A stretch of 11,040 nucleotides of DNA. Source: an uncultured Collinsella sp. Its GTDB lineage: Bacteria; Actinomycetota; Coriobacteriia; Coriobacteriales; Coriobacteriaceae. Below are positions 5,177 to 11,040 of the stretch, one piece after another; the first letter of the stretch is position 1, and each line of letters starts with the position of its first letter. Where the stretch lies: assembly GCA_900553165.1 (NCBI GenBank), contig USCN01000030.1, forward strand, positions 1 through 11,040. The letters are read 5' to 3'. The position numbers were made by a program, and so were the translations under genes. The notes beneath the pieces were generated by a model that saw only the letters and a program-made list of their open reading frames with translations, did not search any database and was not told the DNA's origin.

Positions 5177-6640
5177 ATGTCAGATACGAAGGCGAAGAAG
5201 ACAAACAGACGTTTTAAGTTCAAATTACCGCATGTCTATACGATCATGTTCTTGCTGATAGTTGTCTTTGCGGTCCTGACTTGGATCGTTCCCTCTGGTC
5301 AGTATCAGCGCAAGACGATTTCGACAGCGGCGGGCGAGCGTGAAGTCGCCGTTGCTGGAACCTATGAGCAGGTCGATAAGAACTACACCGATTCCGAGAC
5401 CGGCGAGACCATCAATCTGGGTCAGGATATCTTCGCGGTTCTGCAAGCGCCCACCAAGGGTATCCAAGAGGCTGCCGACGTCGTTGCGTTCGTCTTATTG
5501 ATTGGCGGATCGTTCGCGATCATCACCAAGACCAACGCTCTGAATGCCGGCATGAGCCGTGTGATTAAAAAGCTCAAGAACAAGGACATCCTCATCATTC
5601 CCATCACGATGACGTTGCTGTCCATTTGTGGCACTACGTTTGGTATGTCTGAGGAAGCCCTGCCGTTCTATGCCATCTTCATTCCCATCATGATGGGTAT
5701 CGGTTATGACTCGATGACGGCATTCATCATCTGCTTCCTTGGTCCTAACCTGGGATATTGTGCTTCGACCATCGACCCGTTTAATGTTTTGATCGCCCAA
5801 GGCATCATTGGCATCGAGGGTAATCCGCAACTGTGGCTGCGTGCCGTTTCTTGGGTCATCTTCACTGCCGTCGGTATCGCATGGGCCATGCGCTACGCCA
5901 TGCGCGTCAAGAAAAACCCCGAGTCGTCCATTGTGTACGAGGACGATAAGCTCAAGCGTATTGAATTTTCCGTGACCGATGCCTCCATCGAGGAAGAGTT
6001 CACTATCCGTCAGAAGCTCGTGCTTATCGATTTTGCTTGCGGTATGGGCATTATCGTCTGGGGTCTTGTTACCCAGGGCTGGTACATGAATCAGATTTCC
6101 GCCGTGTTCCTTGGCATGGGCTTGCTTGCCGGTATCCTGGGCGGCCTTGACCAGCAGACGATCGCAGAGGAGTTCGTTAAGGGTCTCGCCGACTTTGCGT
6201 ACGCTGCCGTCGTTATCGGTATCGCTCGCGGTATTCTGGTCATCGCCGAGGGCGGCATGATCATCGACACCATCCTCCAGGCGCTCGCTACCGCGCTCGC
6301 CGGTGCACCCGCCGCCGTCTACACCACGTTTATGTATGTCGTCCTTGGTCTGCTCTCTTTGCTGGTTCCCTCGAGTTCTGGCCTGGCGGCTCTCACCATG
6401 CCCGTTATGGGCCCCCTGACCGAGCTCATGGGCCTCAATCCCGAGGCGGCCGTCACCGCGCTCCAGTTTGCCAACCAGACCATCAACACCATCAGCCCCG
6501 TGGCGGGCATGACGGTCGCCGGTCTTGCCGTGGCTAGGATTTCGTTTGGCCAATGGTGGAAGACCATTTGGAAGTTCTTCATTTTCATGGTCGTCTTTGG
6601 CCTGATCGTAACGGCAATCTCTGGCATGCTTCCGGTGTAG
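5177..6640 (+). CDS. YfcC/DcuC-superfamily permease, probable glycated amino acid importer
   Basis: A 487-residue inner-membrane permease of the YfcC group (Pfam DcuC-type; related to ArcD-like amino acid and C4-dicarboxylate carriers). The basic N-terminus KAKKTNRRFKFKLPH leads into the first membrane segment at about 19-39, ending WIVPSGQY, a YfcC hallmark. An external loop at 43-85 precedes a run of hydrophobic helices. Conserved half-helix motifs include GTTFGMSEEALPFY from 152 and GYCASTIDPFNV from 193; PSSSGLAALTMPVM and NQTINTISPVAGMT near the end repeat the pattern. The start is the ATG at 5177, with GGAGG 5 nt upstream; the long in-frame extension to 4982 runs through the promoter and operator and is not used. 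As first gene of the operon it probably imports the substrate. E. coli uses the APC-type FrlA for fructoselysine; from memory, Salmonella FraA for fructose-asparagine is closer to this class. The exact substrate is inferred. Confidence 0.85.
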   Translation: MSDTKAKKTNRRFKFKLPHVYTIMFLLIVVFAVLTWIVPSGQYQRKTISTAAGEREVAVAGTYEQVDKNYTDSETGETINLGQDIFAVLQAPTKGIQEAADVVAFVLLIGGSFAIITKTNALNAGMSRVIKKLKNKDILIIPITMTLLSICGTTFGMSEEALPFYAIFIPIMMGIGYDSMTAFIICFLGPNLGYCASTIDPFNVLIAQGIIGIEGNPQLWLRAVSWVIFTAVGIAWAMRYAMRVKKNPESSIVYEDDKLKRIEFSVTDASIEEEFTIRQKLVLIDFACGMGIIVWGLVTQGWYMNQISAVFLGMGLLAGILGGLDQQTIAEEFVKGLADFAYAAVVIGIARGILVIAEGGMIIDTILQALATALAGAPAAVYTTFMYVVLGLLSLLVPSSSGLAALTMPVMGPLTELMGLNPEAAVTALQFANQTINTISPVAGMTVAGLAVARISFGQWWKTIWKFFIFMVVFGLIVTAISGMLPV

Positions 6641-6649
6641 GTGGTTGTG

Positions 6650-8233
6650 ATGTCTGATCGTTTGACGGTCCTGACGTCTAAGAGCGTCTTTACCGGTACG
6701 GGGGACCTGCCGTTTGAAGGTTTCGTAGCGGTCCGTGGCAATCGAATTGAGGCTGTTGGCACCAAGTGTGAGGTAACTTCGTATTTGACCCAGGCGGACG
6801 ATGTAGTTGACCTGGGCGACCGCACTGTCATGCCTGGCCTGATCGATGTGCATACCTTCTATACAGGTTGGGCGCTGCGGACGTTGGGGTCTGATCTGTC
6901 CGGCATCGCTGATGCCAAAGAGGCTGTGTCGCTCTTGCGTGCATGGAAAGAAGATCATCCGGATTGCGCGGCGGCTTTTGGCCACAACCTACCCGAAACG
7001 TTGGCATCGGATGCCGAGAACGCAAATACGGCAGCTGTGTTTGACGATTGTTTTGGCGATATCCCTGTCGTCTGCTTTACACCGGGTGCGGAGACCTGCG
7101 TTCTCAATGCTGCCGCCAGTGCGCGATACGGCTTTACACCCCAGGCGTGCTATGCCGAGAAGATCTGGCGCATGATGAGTGATTTCCTTGCGCTGACCGA
7201 GGTGCGTGCCGGGTATTCGGACTACATGAGCATGCTTAACGAGCGTGGCGTTACCGCCATCAAGGAAATGGCGTTTGATGACTACTATGGCTTTGCCGAC
7301 GAAATGGCTCGCCGTGAGGAATCTGGTGAGCTGACGGTTCGCGTCTCTATGATGTCGCAGCCGGTGGGCGCCGGTGCAAATCTGGCATATGCCCGCGAGG
7401 CACGAGAGCGCTTCCGGGGACCGTTCGTTCGTTTTTCTGGCTTCAACCGTATGACCGATCGCGGCGTATGGGCGGGGCTTGCAGAGATGATAGACCCCTA
7501 TGAGGACTCGGCCGATGCGGGCGCTGCCGGCAAGACGGTCGTCGAGGAGCCAGAGTGGGATCTGATTGAGAGCGAGCTGCGTGCAATTGATGCTGACGGC
7601 TTCCGATATTCCTTGCATTGCCAGGGCGATGGCGCCGTTCGTCGCACCGTGGCGCTCTATGCCTCGCTGCCTCGAGACGAGCATGGACGGATGCTTCGCC
7701 GCCATGCGATTACCGATCTCGAGAACTCTGACCCGACCGATCTTGTCGAGTTTGGCAAGTTAGGTGGAATTTGCGAGGTCTATCCGCAGATTCTGACGCT
7801 GGACCGGCGCGAGGATTGCCTGTCGATGATGCGTCGACAAATTGGCGAGACGCGACTTTTACACAGCTGGAATCGCCGCGGCATGGAAGATTCCGGATGC
7901 ACAGTGTGCTGTGGAACGGATTTGCCGCTGCTGATTCCGAGCCTGGGCGAGTCAATCTACAGCGCGTGCGGCGGATTCTTCGCCGACGGACTGCCCGTGA
8001 ATGAGGTCAACACGCTGACGCTTGTCGAGCTCTTGCGGGCTTGGACTGCCGGGGGCGCGTACGATCTGATGCGCGAAGACGAGCTGGGTACGCTTGAGGT
8101 TGGCAAGCTTGCCGATATCTGCGTGCTCGATCGGGATGTGTTTGACCTCGATTATCGCGACGCACGCGATCTTGCGGTTGATATGACGATGTCGGATGGA
8201 CAAATCGTGTTCGATCGAAATAAGGAGGCATAA
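6650..8233 (+). CDS. YtcJ-like amidohydrolase family protein with an altered metal motif
   Basis: A 527-residue metal-dependent hydrolase of the amidohydrolase superfamily (Amidohydro_3/YtcJ type), cytoplasmic because no signal peptide is visible. The N-terminal beta-sandwich part (VAVRGNRIEAVG) leads to PGLIDVHTF at 62-70, which should be the PGxxDxHxH metal site. His68 is present but the second His is Phe70. Later ligand regions look intact: HCQGDGAV with His323, HAITDLENSD with His352, and CCGTDLP with Asp424. The C-terminal ELGTLEVGKLADICVLD returns to the sandwich. Lys205 in TAIKEM could be a bridging residue, but that is unsure. The ATG at 6650 lies 9 nt after the permease stop, with AGGTGG overlapping that stop; a GTG at 6641 or 6647 is possible. 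It may remove an acyl, amide or peptide group from a glycated substrate, a role like that of asparaginase FraE in Salmonella, but this is inference. Confidence 0.8.
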   Translation: MSDRLTVLTSKSVFTGTGDLPFEGFVAVRGNRIEAVGTKCEVTSYLTQADDVVDLGDRTVMPGLIDVHTFYTGWALRTLGSDLSGIADAKEAVSLLRAWKEDHPDCAAAFGHNLPETLASDAENANTAAVFDDCFGDIPVVCFTPGAETCVLNAAASARYGFTPQACYAEKIWRMMSDFLALTEVRAGYSDYMSMLNERGVTAIKEMAFDDYYGFADEMARREESGELTVRVSMMSQPVGAGANLAYAREARERFRGPFVRFSGFNRMTDRGVWAGLAEMIDPYEDSADAGAAGKTVVEEPEWDLIESELRAIDADGFRYSLHCQGDGAVRRTVALYASLPRDEHGRMLRRHAITDLENSDPTDLVEFGKLGGICEVYPQILTLDRREDCLSMMRRQIGETRLLHSWNRRGMEDSGCTVCCGTDLPLLIPSLGESIYSACGGFFADGLPVNEVNTLTLVELLRAWTAGGAYDLMREDELGTLEVGKLADICVLDRDVFDLDYRDARDLAVDMTMSDGQIVFDRNKEA

Positions 8234-8234
8234 G

Positions 8235-9086
8235 ATGTCTGAATCCAAACCGACGCTGCACCGCGAGCAGATTGCGGGCATGAATATCCACTACATCATG
8301 TGGTCGCTCGATTACTTCCTTGATGTGCAGCAGCGCTTGGGCTTTGAGTCCATTGAGCTGTGGTGTGCAGAGCCGCATGTGACGCTCGACCACACGGGCT
8401 ACTTTGAGGCTGAGGTCCTGGCGAAAAAGGCTGCAGACCGTGGGCTTAGGTATCGTACTCTGTGCCCCGAGAATGTTGTCTATCCTTGGCAGTATTGCGC
8501 ACGCAAACCGCTGCATGAGCAGCGCAGCCTGGCGTACTTTAAGCACGGCATTGAGCTTGCCGAGGTACTTGGGTGCGACCGTATGTCCGTCAACTCGGGC
8601 TGGGGCGACTGGGACGAGGACCGCGAGGAAGCTTGGAAGCGCAGCCGCGAGCACTTGTCCATTCTGGCGGAGTATGCCGGCGAGCACGGTTTGGTGCTTA
8701 CGATGGAAAGCCTGCGTCCCGAGGAGAGCAACCTTGTGACGACGGTTTCCGATGCGAAGCGCATGATTGACGAGGTCGCGAGCCCGTACTTACAGCCCAT
8801 GGTTGATACAACCGCGATGGGCGTTGCAGGCGAGACGCTCGAGGACTGGTTTGTCGCCTTTGGTGATGGGGCAATTCACGAGATGCACTTTATCGACGGT
8901 GATCCGTATGGTCATCTGGTGTGGGGCGATGGCAAGCACGATATGGACGCCTTCGTCGCCACACTCAACGCCCATGGTTTCGACGGCATGCTGGGCCAGG
9001 AAATCACGGACGGTCGTTACTACGATGACCCGGCGGCGGCAGATGCCAAGAACATGGCCGCATTCGAGAAATATCTGATTGACTAA
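8235..9086 (+). CDS. frlC: Sugar epimerase of the xylose-isomerase-like TIM-barrel family, FrlC-like
   Basis: A 283-residue AP_endonuc_2/xylose isomerase-like TIM barrel. FrlC of E. coli interconverts fructoselysine and its C3 epimer psicoselysine. The metal-ligand set of this family is visible: Glu158 in MESLRPEESN, Asp191 in MVDTTAMG, His218 in HEMHFIDGD and Glu256 in GQEI. The early motif LGFESIELWCAEPH and the PENVVYPW segment resemble FrlC, as does EHLSILAEYAGEHGLVL. The ATG at 8235 is 1 nt after the amidohydrolase stop, with AAGGAGG inside the end of that gene, so translation is probably coupled. The next gene is a FrlB-like deglycase after a 62-nt gap with a hairpin. Other TIM-barrel epimerases of the IolE or tagatose-epimerase type are similar, so the FrlC name rests on motif match plus operon context. 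Confidence 0.72.
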   Translation: MSESKPTLHREQIAGMNIHYIMWSLDYFLDVQQRLGFESIELWCAEPHVTLDHTGYFEAEVLAKKAADRGLRYRTLCPENVVYPWQYCARKPLHEQRSLAYFKHGIELAEVLGCDRMSVNSGWGDWDEDREEAWKRSREHLSILAEYAGEHGLVLTMESLRPEESNLVTTVSDAKRMIDEVASPYLQPMVDTTAMGVAGETLEDWFVAFGDGAIHEMHFIDGDPYGHLVWGDGKHDMDAFVATLNAHGFDGMLGQEITDGRYYDDPAAADAKNMAAFEKYLID

Positions 9087-9096
9087 AACAACCATC

Positions 9097-9128
9097 GGCC
9101 ACGCAACCAACGTCATTGATTGCGGGCC
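9097..9128 (+). other. Intercistronic hairpin before the deglycase gene
   Basis: GGCC-A-CGCAA (9097-9106) pairs with TTGCG-GGCC (9120-9128) as a 9-bp stem with one bulged A and a 13-nt loop. No T-run follows, so it is not a standard terminator. It could act in mRNA processing or stability inside the operon. Confidence 0.35.
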
Positions 9129-9148
9129 AAATAAGAAAGGAACTGGAT

Positions 9149-10117
9149 ATGAACGCACACGATCTGATCAAAGAGGCAATTGCCGAGAAGGGCAAGTTCG
9201 ACAGCGTCTACTGGATTGCTTGCGGTGGCTCCATGATCGATTTGATCCCGGCCCATGAGCTTCTGCAGCGCGAGGCAACCACCTTCACTTCGTATATCTA
9301 TACGGCTCGCGAGTTCGATATCATGCGTCCGCGTCGTCTGGGCGAGAAGTCCCTGGTCATCGCTTGTAGCCACAGTGGCAACACCCCTGAGGTCGTCGAG
9401 GGCTGCGAGATTGCCCTTGCTGCCGGCGCTACGGTGATCGCCCAGACCGACAACGCTGGATCCAAGATCGACTCCGGCAAGTGGACCACGTGGGTCTACC
9501 CGTGGGGCGAGGGCGTGCCGCAGGCTGAGGTCCCCGCTGGCATTTCGCTGTCGCTTGCGGCCGAGCTGCTCGATCAGCAGGAGGGCTACGCCGATCTTGC
9601 CGATATGTATGCCGGTATCGCCGAGATGGATAAGATTCTTCCCCCGGCACGCGAGAAGGTAAATGCCGAGCTGGGCGATCGCTTTGCCAAGCTTTGCCAG
9701 GAGCACGAGTTCTTCTACATTCTGGGCAGCGGTCCCAACTTTAGCCAGACCTACGGTTTCGCTATCTGCTCTCTTATGGAGATGCAGTGGCAGCACTGCA
9801 GCTACATCCACTCTGCCGAGTACTTCCACGGCCCCTTCGAGGCTACTCAGGATGGCGTTTTTTACTTCCTGCAGATGGGCTCCAGCGAGTGCCGTGCTAT
9901 GGACGAGCGCGCCCTGGCGTTCCTTAAGACGCATACCGATACGCTGATGGTGCTCGATGCCAAGGAGTACGGTATGGAAGCCGTGCCGGCGAGCGTCCGT
10001 GCCTATCTGGACCCGGTGCTGTTCTACGCCATGAACTGCGAGCTGCGTGCCGCACGCGGCAAGGTGTTTGATCACGATCCCGATTTCCGTCGCTATATGG
10101 GTGTTGTCGAGTACTAG
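9149..10117 (+). CDS. frlB: Fructosamine-6-phosphate deglycase (SIS domain), FrlB-like
   Basis: A 322-residue double-SIS protein of the GlmS/FrlB/FraB group. FrlB splits fructoselysine 6-phosphate into glucose 6-phosphate and lysine in the cytoplasm. The first SIS domain has YWIACGGSMIDL and the phosphosugar-binding CSHSGNT loop (73-79). The second has FYILGSGPNF and the SAEYFHGPFE segment with Glu224 and His227, matching the conserved E-x-x-HGP element of FrlB. The C-terminus RRYMGVVEY closely resembles the RRYYGGLVEY end that I recall for E. coli FrlB. The ATG at 9149 follows AAAGGA; an in-frame ATG at 9116 lies within the intercistronic hairpin and lacks a ribosome binding site. It lies 14 nt before the FrlD-like kinase, its metabolic partner. 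The amino acid part of the substrate (lysine, asparagine or aspartate, or others) cannot be fixed from sequence. Confidence 0.85.
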   Translation: MNAHDLIKEAIAEKGKFDSVYWIACGGSMIDLIPAHELLQREATTFTSYIYTAREFDIMRPRRLGEKSLVIACSHSGNTPEVVEGCEIALAAGATVIAQTDNAGSKIDSGKWTTWVYPWGEGVPQAEVPAGISLSLAAELLDQQEGYADLADMYAGIAEMDKILPPAREKVNAELGDRFAKLCQEHEFFYILGSGPNFSQTYGFAICSLMEMQWQHCSYIHSAEYFHGPFEATQDGVFYFLQMGSSECRAMDERALAFLKTHTDTLMVLDAKEYGMEAVPASVRAYLDPVLFYAMNCELRAARGKVFDHDPDFRRYMGVVEY

Positions 10118-10131
10118 AAGGAGCAAAGGCC

Positions 10132-10995
10132 ATGGCATTTAACGTTAACGCGCTCGGATTTGGCGACAACGTCGTCGATCGCTACGAGCATATCCACACC
10201 ATGTATCCCGGCGGCAATGCGGTGAACTTCGCCGTTTATGCCAAGAAATGCGGTGCCGCACGCTCCGCATACATGGGCATTTTTGGCAATGATGCCGCTG
10301 CCGAGCATGTCATTGCAAGCCTCGAGGATGAGGGTATCGAGCTTGACAAGTGCGAGCAGATGATTGGCGAGAACGGAGCGGCTCGCGTGACCGTCGTTGA
10401 CGGTGACCGTGTCTTCCTTGGCTCCAACGAGGGCGGTATCCGTGGCGATGCGCGCTATGTCCTCGATCGCTTTGACCTTGCGTACATGAAGCAGTTCGAT
10501 GTGGTTCATTCGGGCAACTATTGCTTCACCGAGCGCGAGCTGCCCAAGTTGAAGGCTGCGGGCGTCACGGTCTCTTTTGACTTTTCGGACGACTCCACCG
10601 ACGAGTACTACGAGCAGATTGCGCCCTACGTCGATTTCGCTTTCTTTAGTGCGGCGGATGCCGCGAGTGAGGACGAGATTCGCGAACGTCTGGCATGGGT
10701 GAAGGGCCTGGGTCCGCGTTTTGTGTCGGCTACGGCGGGCGCCGAGGGCTGCATTGCTTACGACGGCGAGCGCTATTACCGCCAGCTGGCTAAACCGGTA
10801 ACGGACATGAAGGACACCATGGGGGCGGGCGACTCGTTCCTCACCTCGTTTTTGATGTGCTATCTCGATTCCGCCAAGCGTGGTGAGGATGGCGCCGAGG
10901 CCATCGAGCGCGCGCTCGACTTTGCTGCCGGGTTTGCCTCGACCGTGTGCGGCATGGAAGGTTCTTGGGGCCACGGAGCGCCGATCGCCGAATAG
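10132..10995 (+). CDS. frlD: PfkB-family fructosamine 6-kinase, FrlD-like
   Basis: A 287-residue ribokinase/PfkB-family sugar kinase. FrlD phosphorylates fructoselysine on O6 using ATP, making the substrate of FrlB. The N-terminal GFGDNVVDRYEHI and the sugar-binding GGNAVNFAVYAKKCG (from Gly27) match the FrlD pattern GDNxVDxY...GGNAVNxAVY that I recall from E. coli. VSFDFSDD and YVDFAFFSA in the middle also match. The C-terminal signature DTMGAGDSF (228-236) holds the catalytic base Asp234 and the anion hole. The ATG at 10132 follows AGAAGGAG at the deglycase stop, 14 nt from that gene, so the two are co-expressed. It is about 25 residues longer than E. coli FrlD, mainly at the C-terminus (SWGHGAPIAE end). 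It is the last gene of the operon, with a terminator 8 nt downstream. Confidence 0.87.
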   Translation: MAFNVNALGFGDNVVDRYEHIHTMYPGGNAVNFAVYAKKCGAARSAYMGIFGNDAAAEHVIASLEDEGIELDKCEQMIGENGAARVTVVDGDRVFLGSNEGGIRGDARYVLDRFDLAYMKQFDVVHSGNYCFTERELPKLKAAGVTVSFDFSDDSTDEYYEQIAPYVDFAFFSAADAASEDEIRERLAWVKGLGPRFVSATAGAEGCIAYDGERYYRQLAKPVTDMKDTMGAGDSFLTSFLMCYLDSAKRGEDGAEAIERALDFAAGFASTVCGMEGSWGHGAPIAE

Positions 10996-11002
10996 CCGAA
11001 CG

Positions 11003-11036
11003 GTCACAGGGAGGCGCATTGGCGCCTCCCTGTGAC
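11003..11036 (+). terminator. Operon terminator hairpin
   Basis: GTCACAGGGAGGCGC (11003-11017) and GCGCCTCCCTGTGAC (11022-11036) form a perfect 15-bp stem with the 4-nt loop ATTG. It starts 8 nt after the kinase stop. The window ends 4 bases later, so a following T-run cannot be seen. Confidence 0.75.
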
Positions 11037-11040
11037 TCGG

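Noticed and set aside
5495..6985. Minus-strand open frame of 496 codons opposite the permease and amidohydrolase
   Set aside because: Low-complexity, His- and Asp-rich translation without domains, and it crosses two well-supported plus-strand genes.
9113..10138. Minus-strand open frame opposite the deglycase gene
   Set aside because: Exact shadow of a gene with FrlB hallmarks; no ribosome binding site or recognisable domain.
10140..10148. CGTTAACG palindrome near the kinase start
   Set aside because: Eight bases within coding sequence, explained by the Asn-Val-Asn-Ala codons.
10114..11019. Minus-strand open frame opposite the kinase gene
   Set aside because: Shadow of the PfkB kinase, and its start lies in the terminator hairpin.

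Overview
The window looks like chromosomal DNA from a human-gut actinobacterium of the class Coriobacteriia, most likely Collinsella or a close relative. This is inferred from moderately high GC, GC-rich third codon positions, strong AGGAGG-type ribosome binding sites and the gene content. No rRNA or marker gene is present, so the genus is an inference.

Region 1 (1-1891, minus strand) is the edge of a mobile element, probably an integrative conjugative element. Read in transcription order it holds a 296-residue protein of unknown function, an accessory ClpP-type serine protease, and the N-terminal 109 residues of a VirD4/TraG-type coupling ATPase that runs off the window. The ClpP stop overlaps the VirD4 start by 8 nt. 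A minus-strand promoter at 2234-2262, an inverted repeat at 2210-2229 and a leader of about 335 nt with short direct repeats precede the set. The 1892-2498 stretch has no convincing gene and must hold the junction with the chromosomal genes.

Region 2 (2499-4064, plus strand) carries two HAD-superfamily phosphatases of different subclasses, a Cof/YidA-like type IIB enzyme and a beta-phosphoglucomutase-like enzyme. An intrinsic terminator separates them, and further hairpins follow the second.

Region 3 (4215-10995, plus strand) is the main content: a GntR/HutC regulator followed by a five-gene operon that reads as an Amadori-product (fructosamine, probably fructoselysine-type) catabolic system. 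The order is a YfcC/DcuC-type permease, a YtcJ-like amidohydrolase, a FrlC-like sugar epimerase, a FrlB-like deglycase (SIS fold) and a FrlD-like PfkB kinase. The likely flow is uptake of the glycated amino acid by the permease, interconversion of epimers by FrlC, 6-phosphorylation by FrlD, and cleavage by FrlB to glucose 6-phosphate plus free amino acid. The regulator probably controls the operon. A perfect 10-3-10 palindrome lies just downstream of the predicted operon promoter, and a perfect 15-bp hairpin closes the operon at 11003-11036.

The unusual points are that the transporter is not the APC-type FrlA of E. coli, that an amidohydrolase is built into the operon, and that this amidohydrolase lacks the second histidine of the metal-binding HxH motif (it reads H-T-F).
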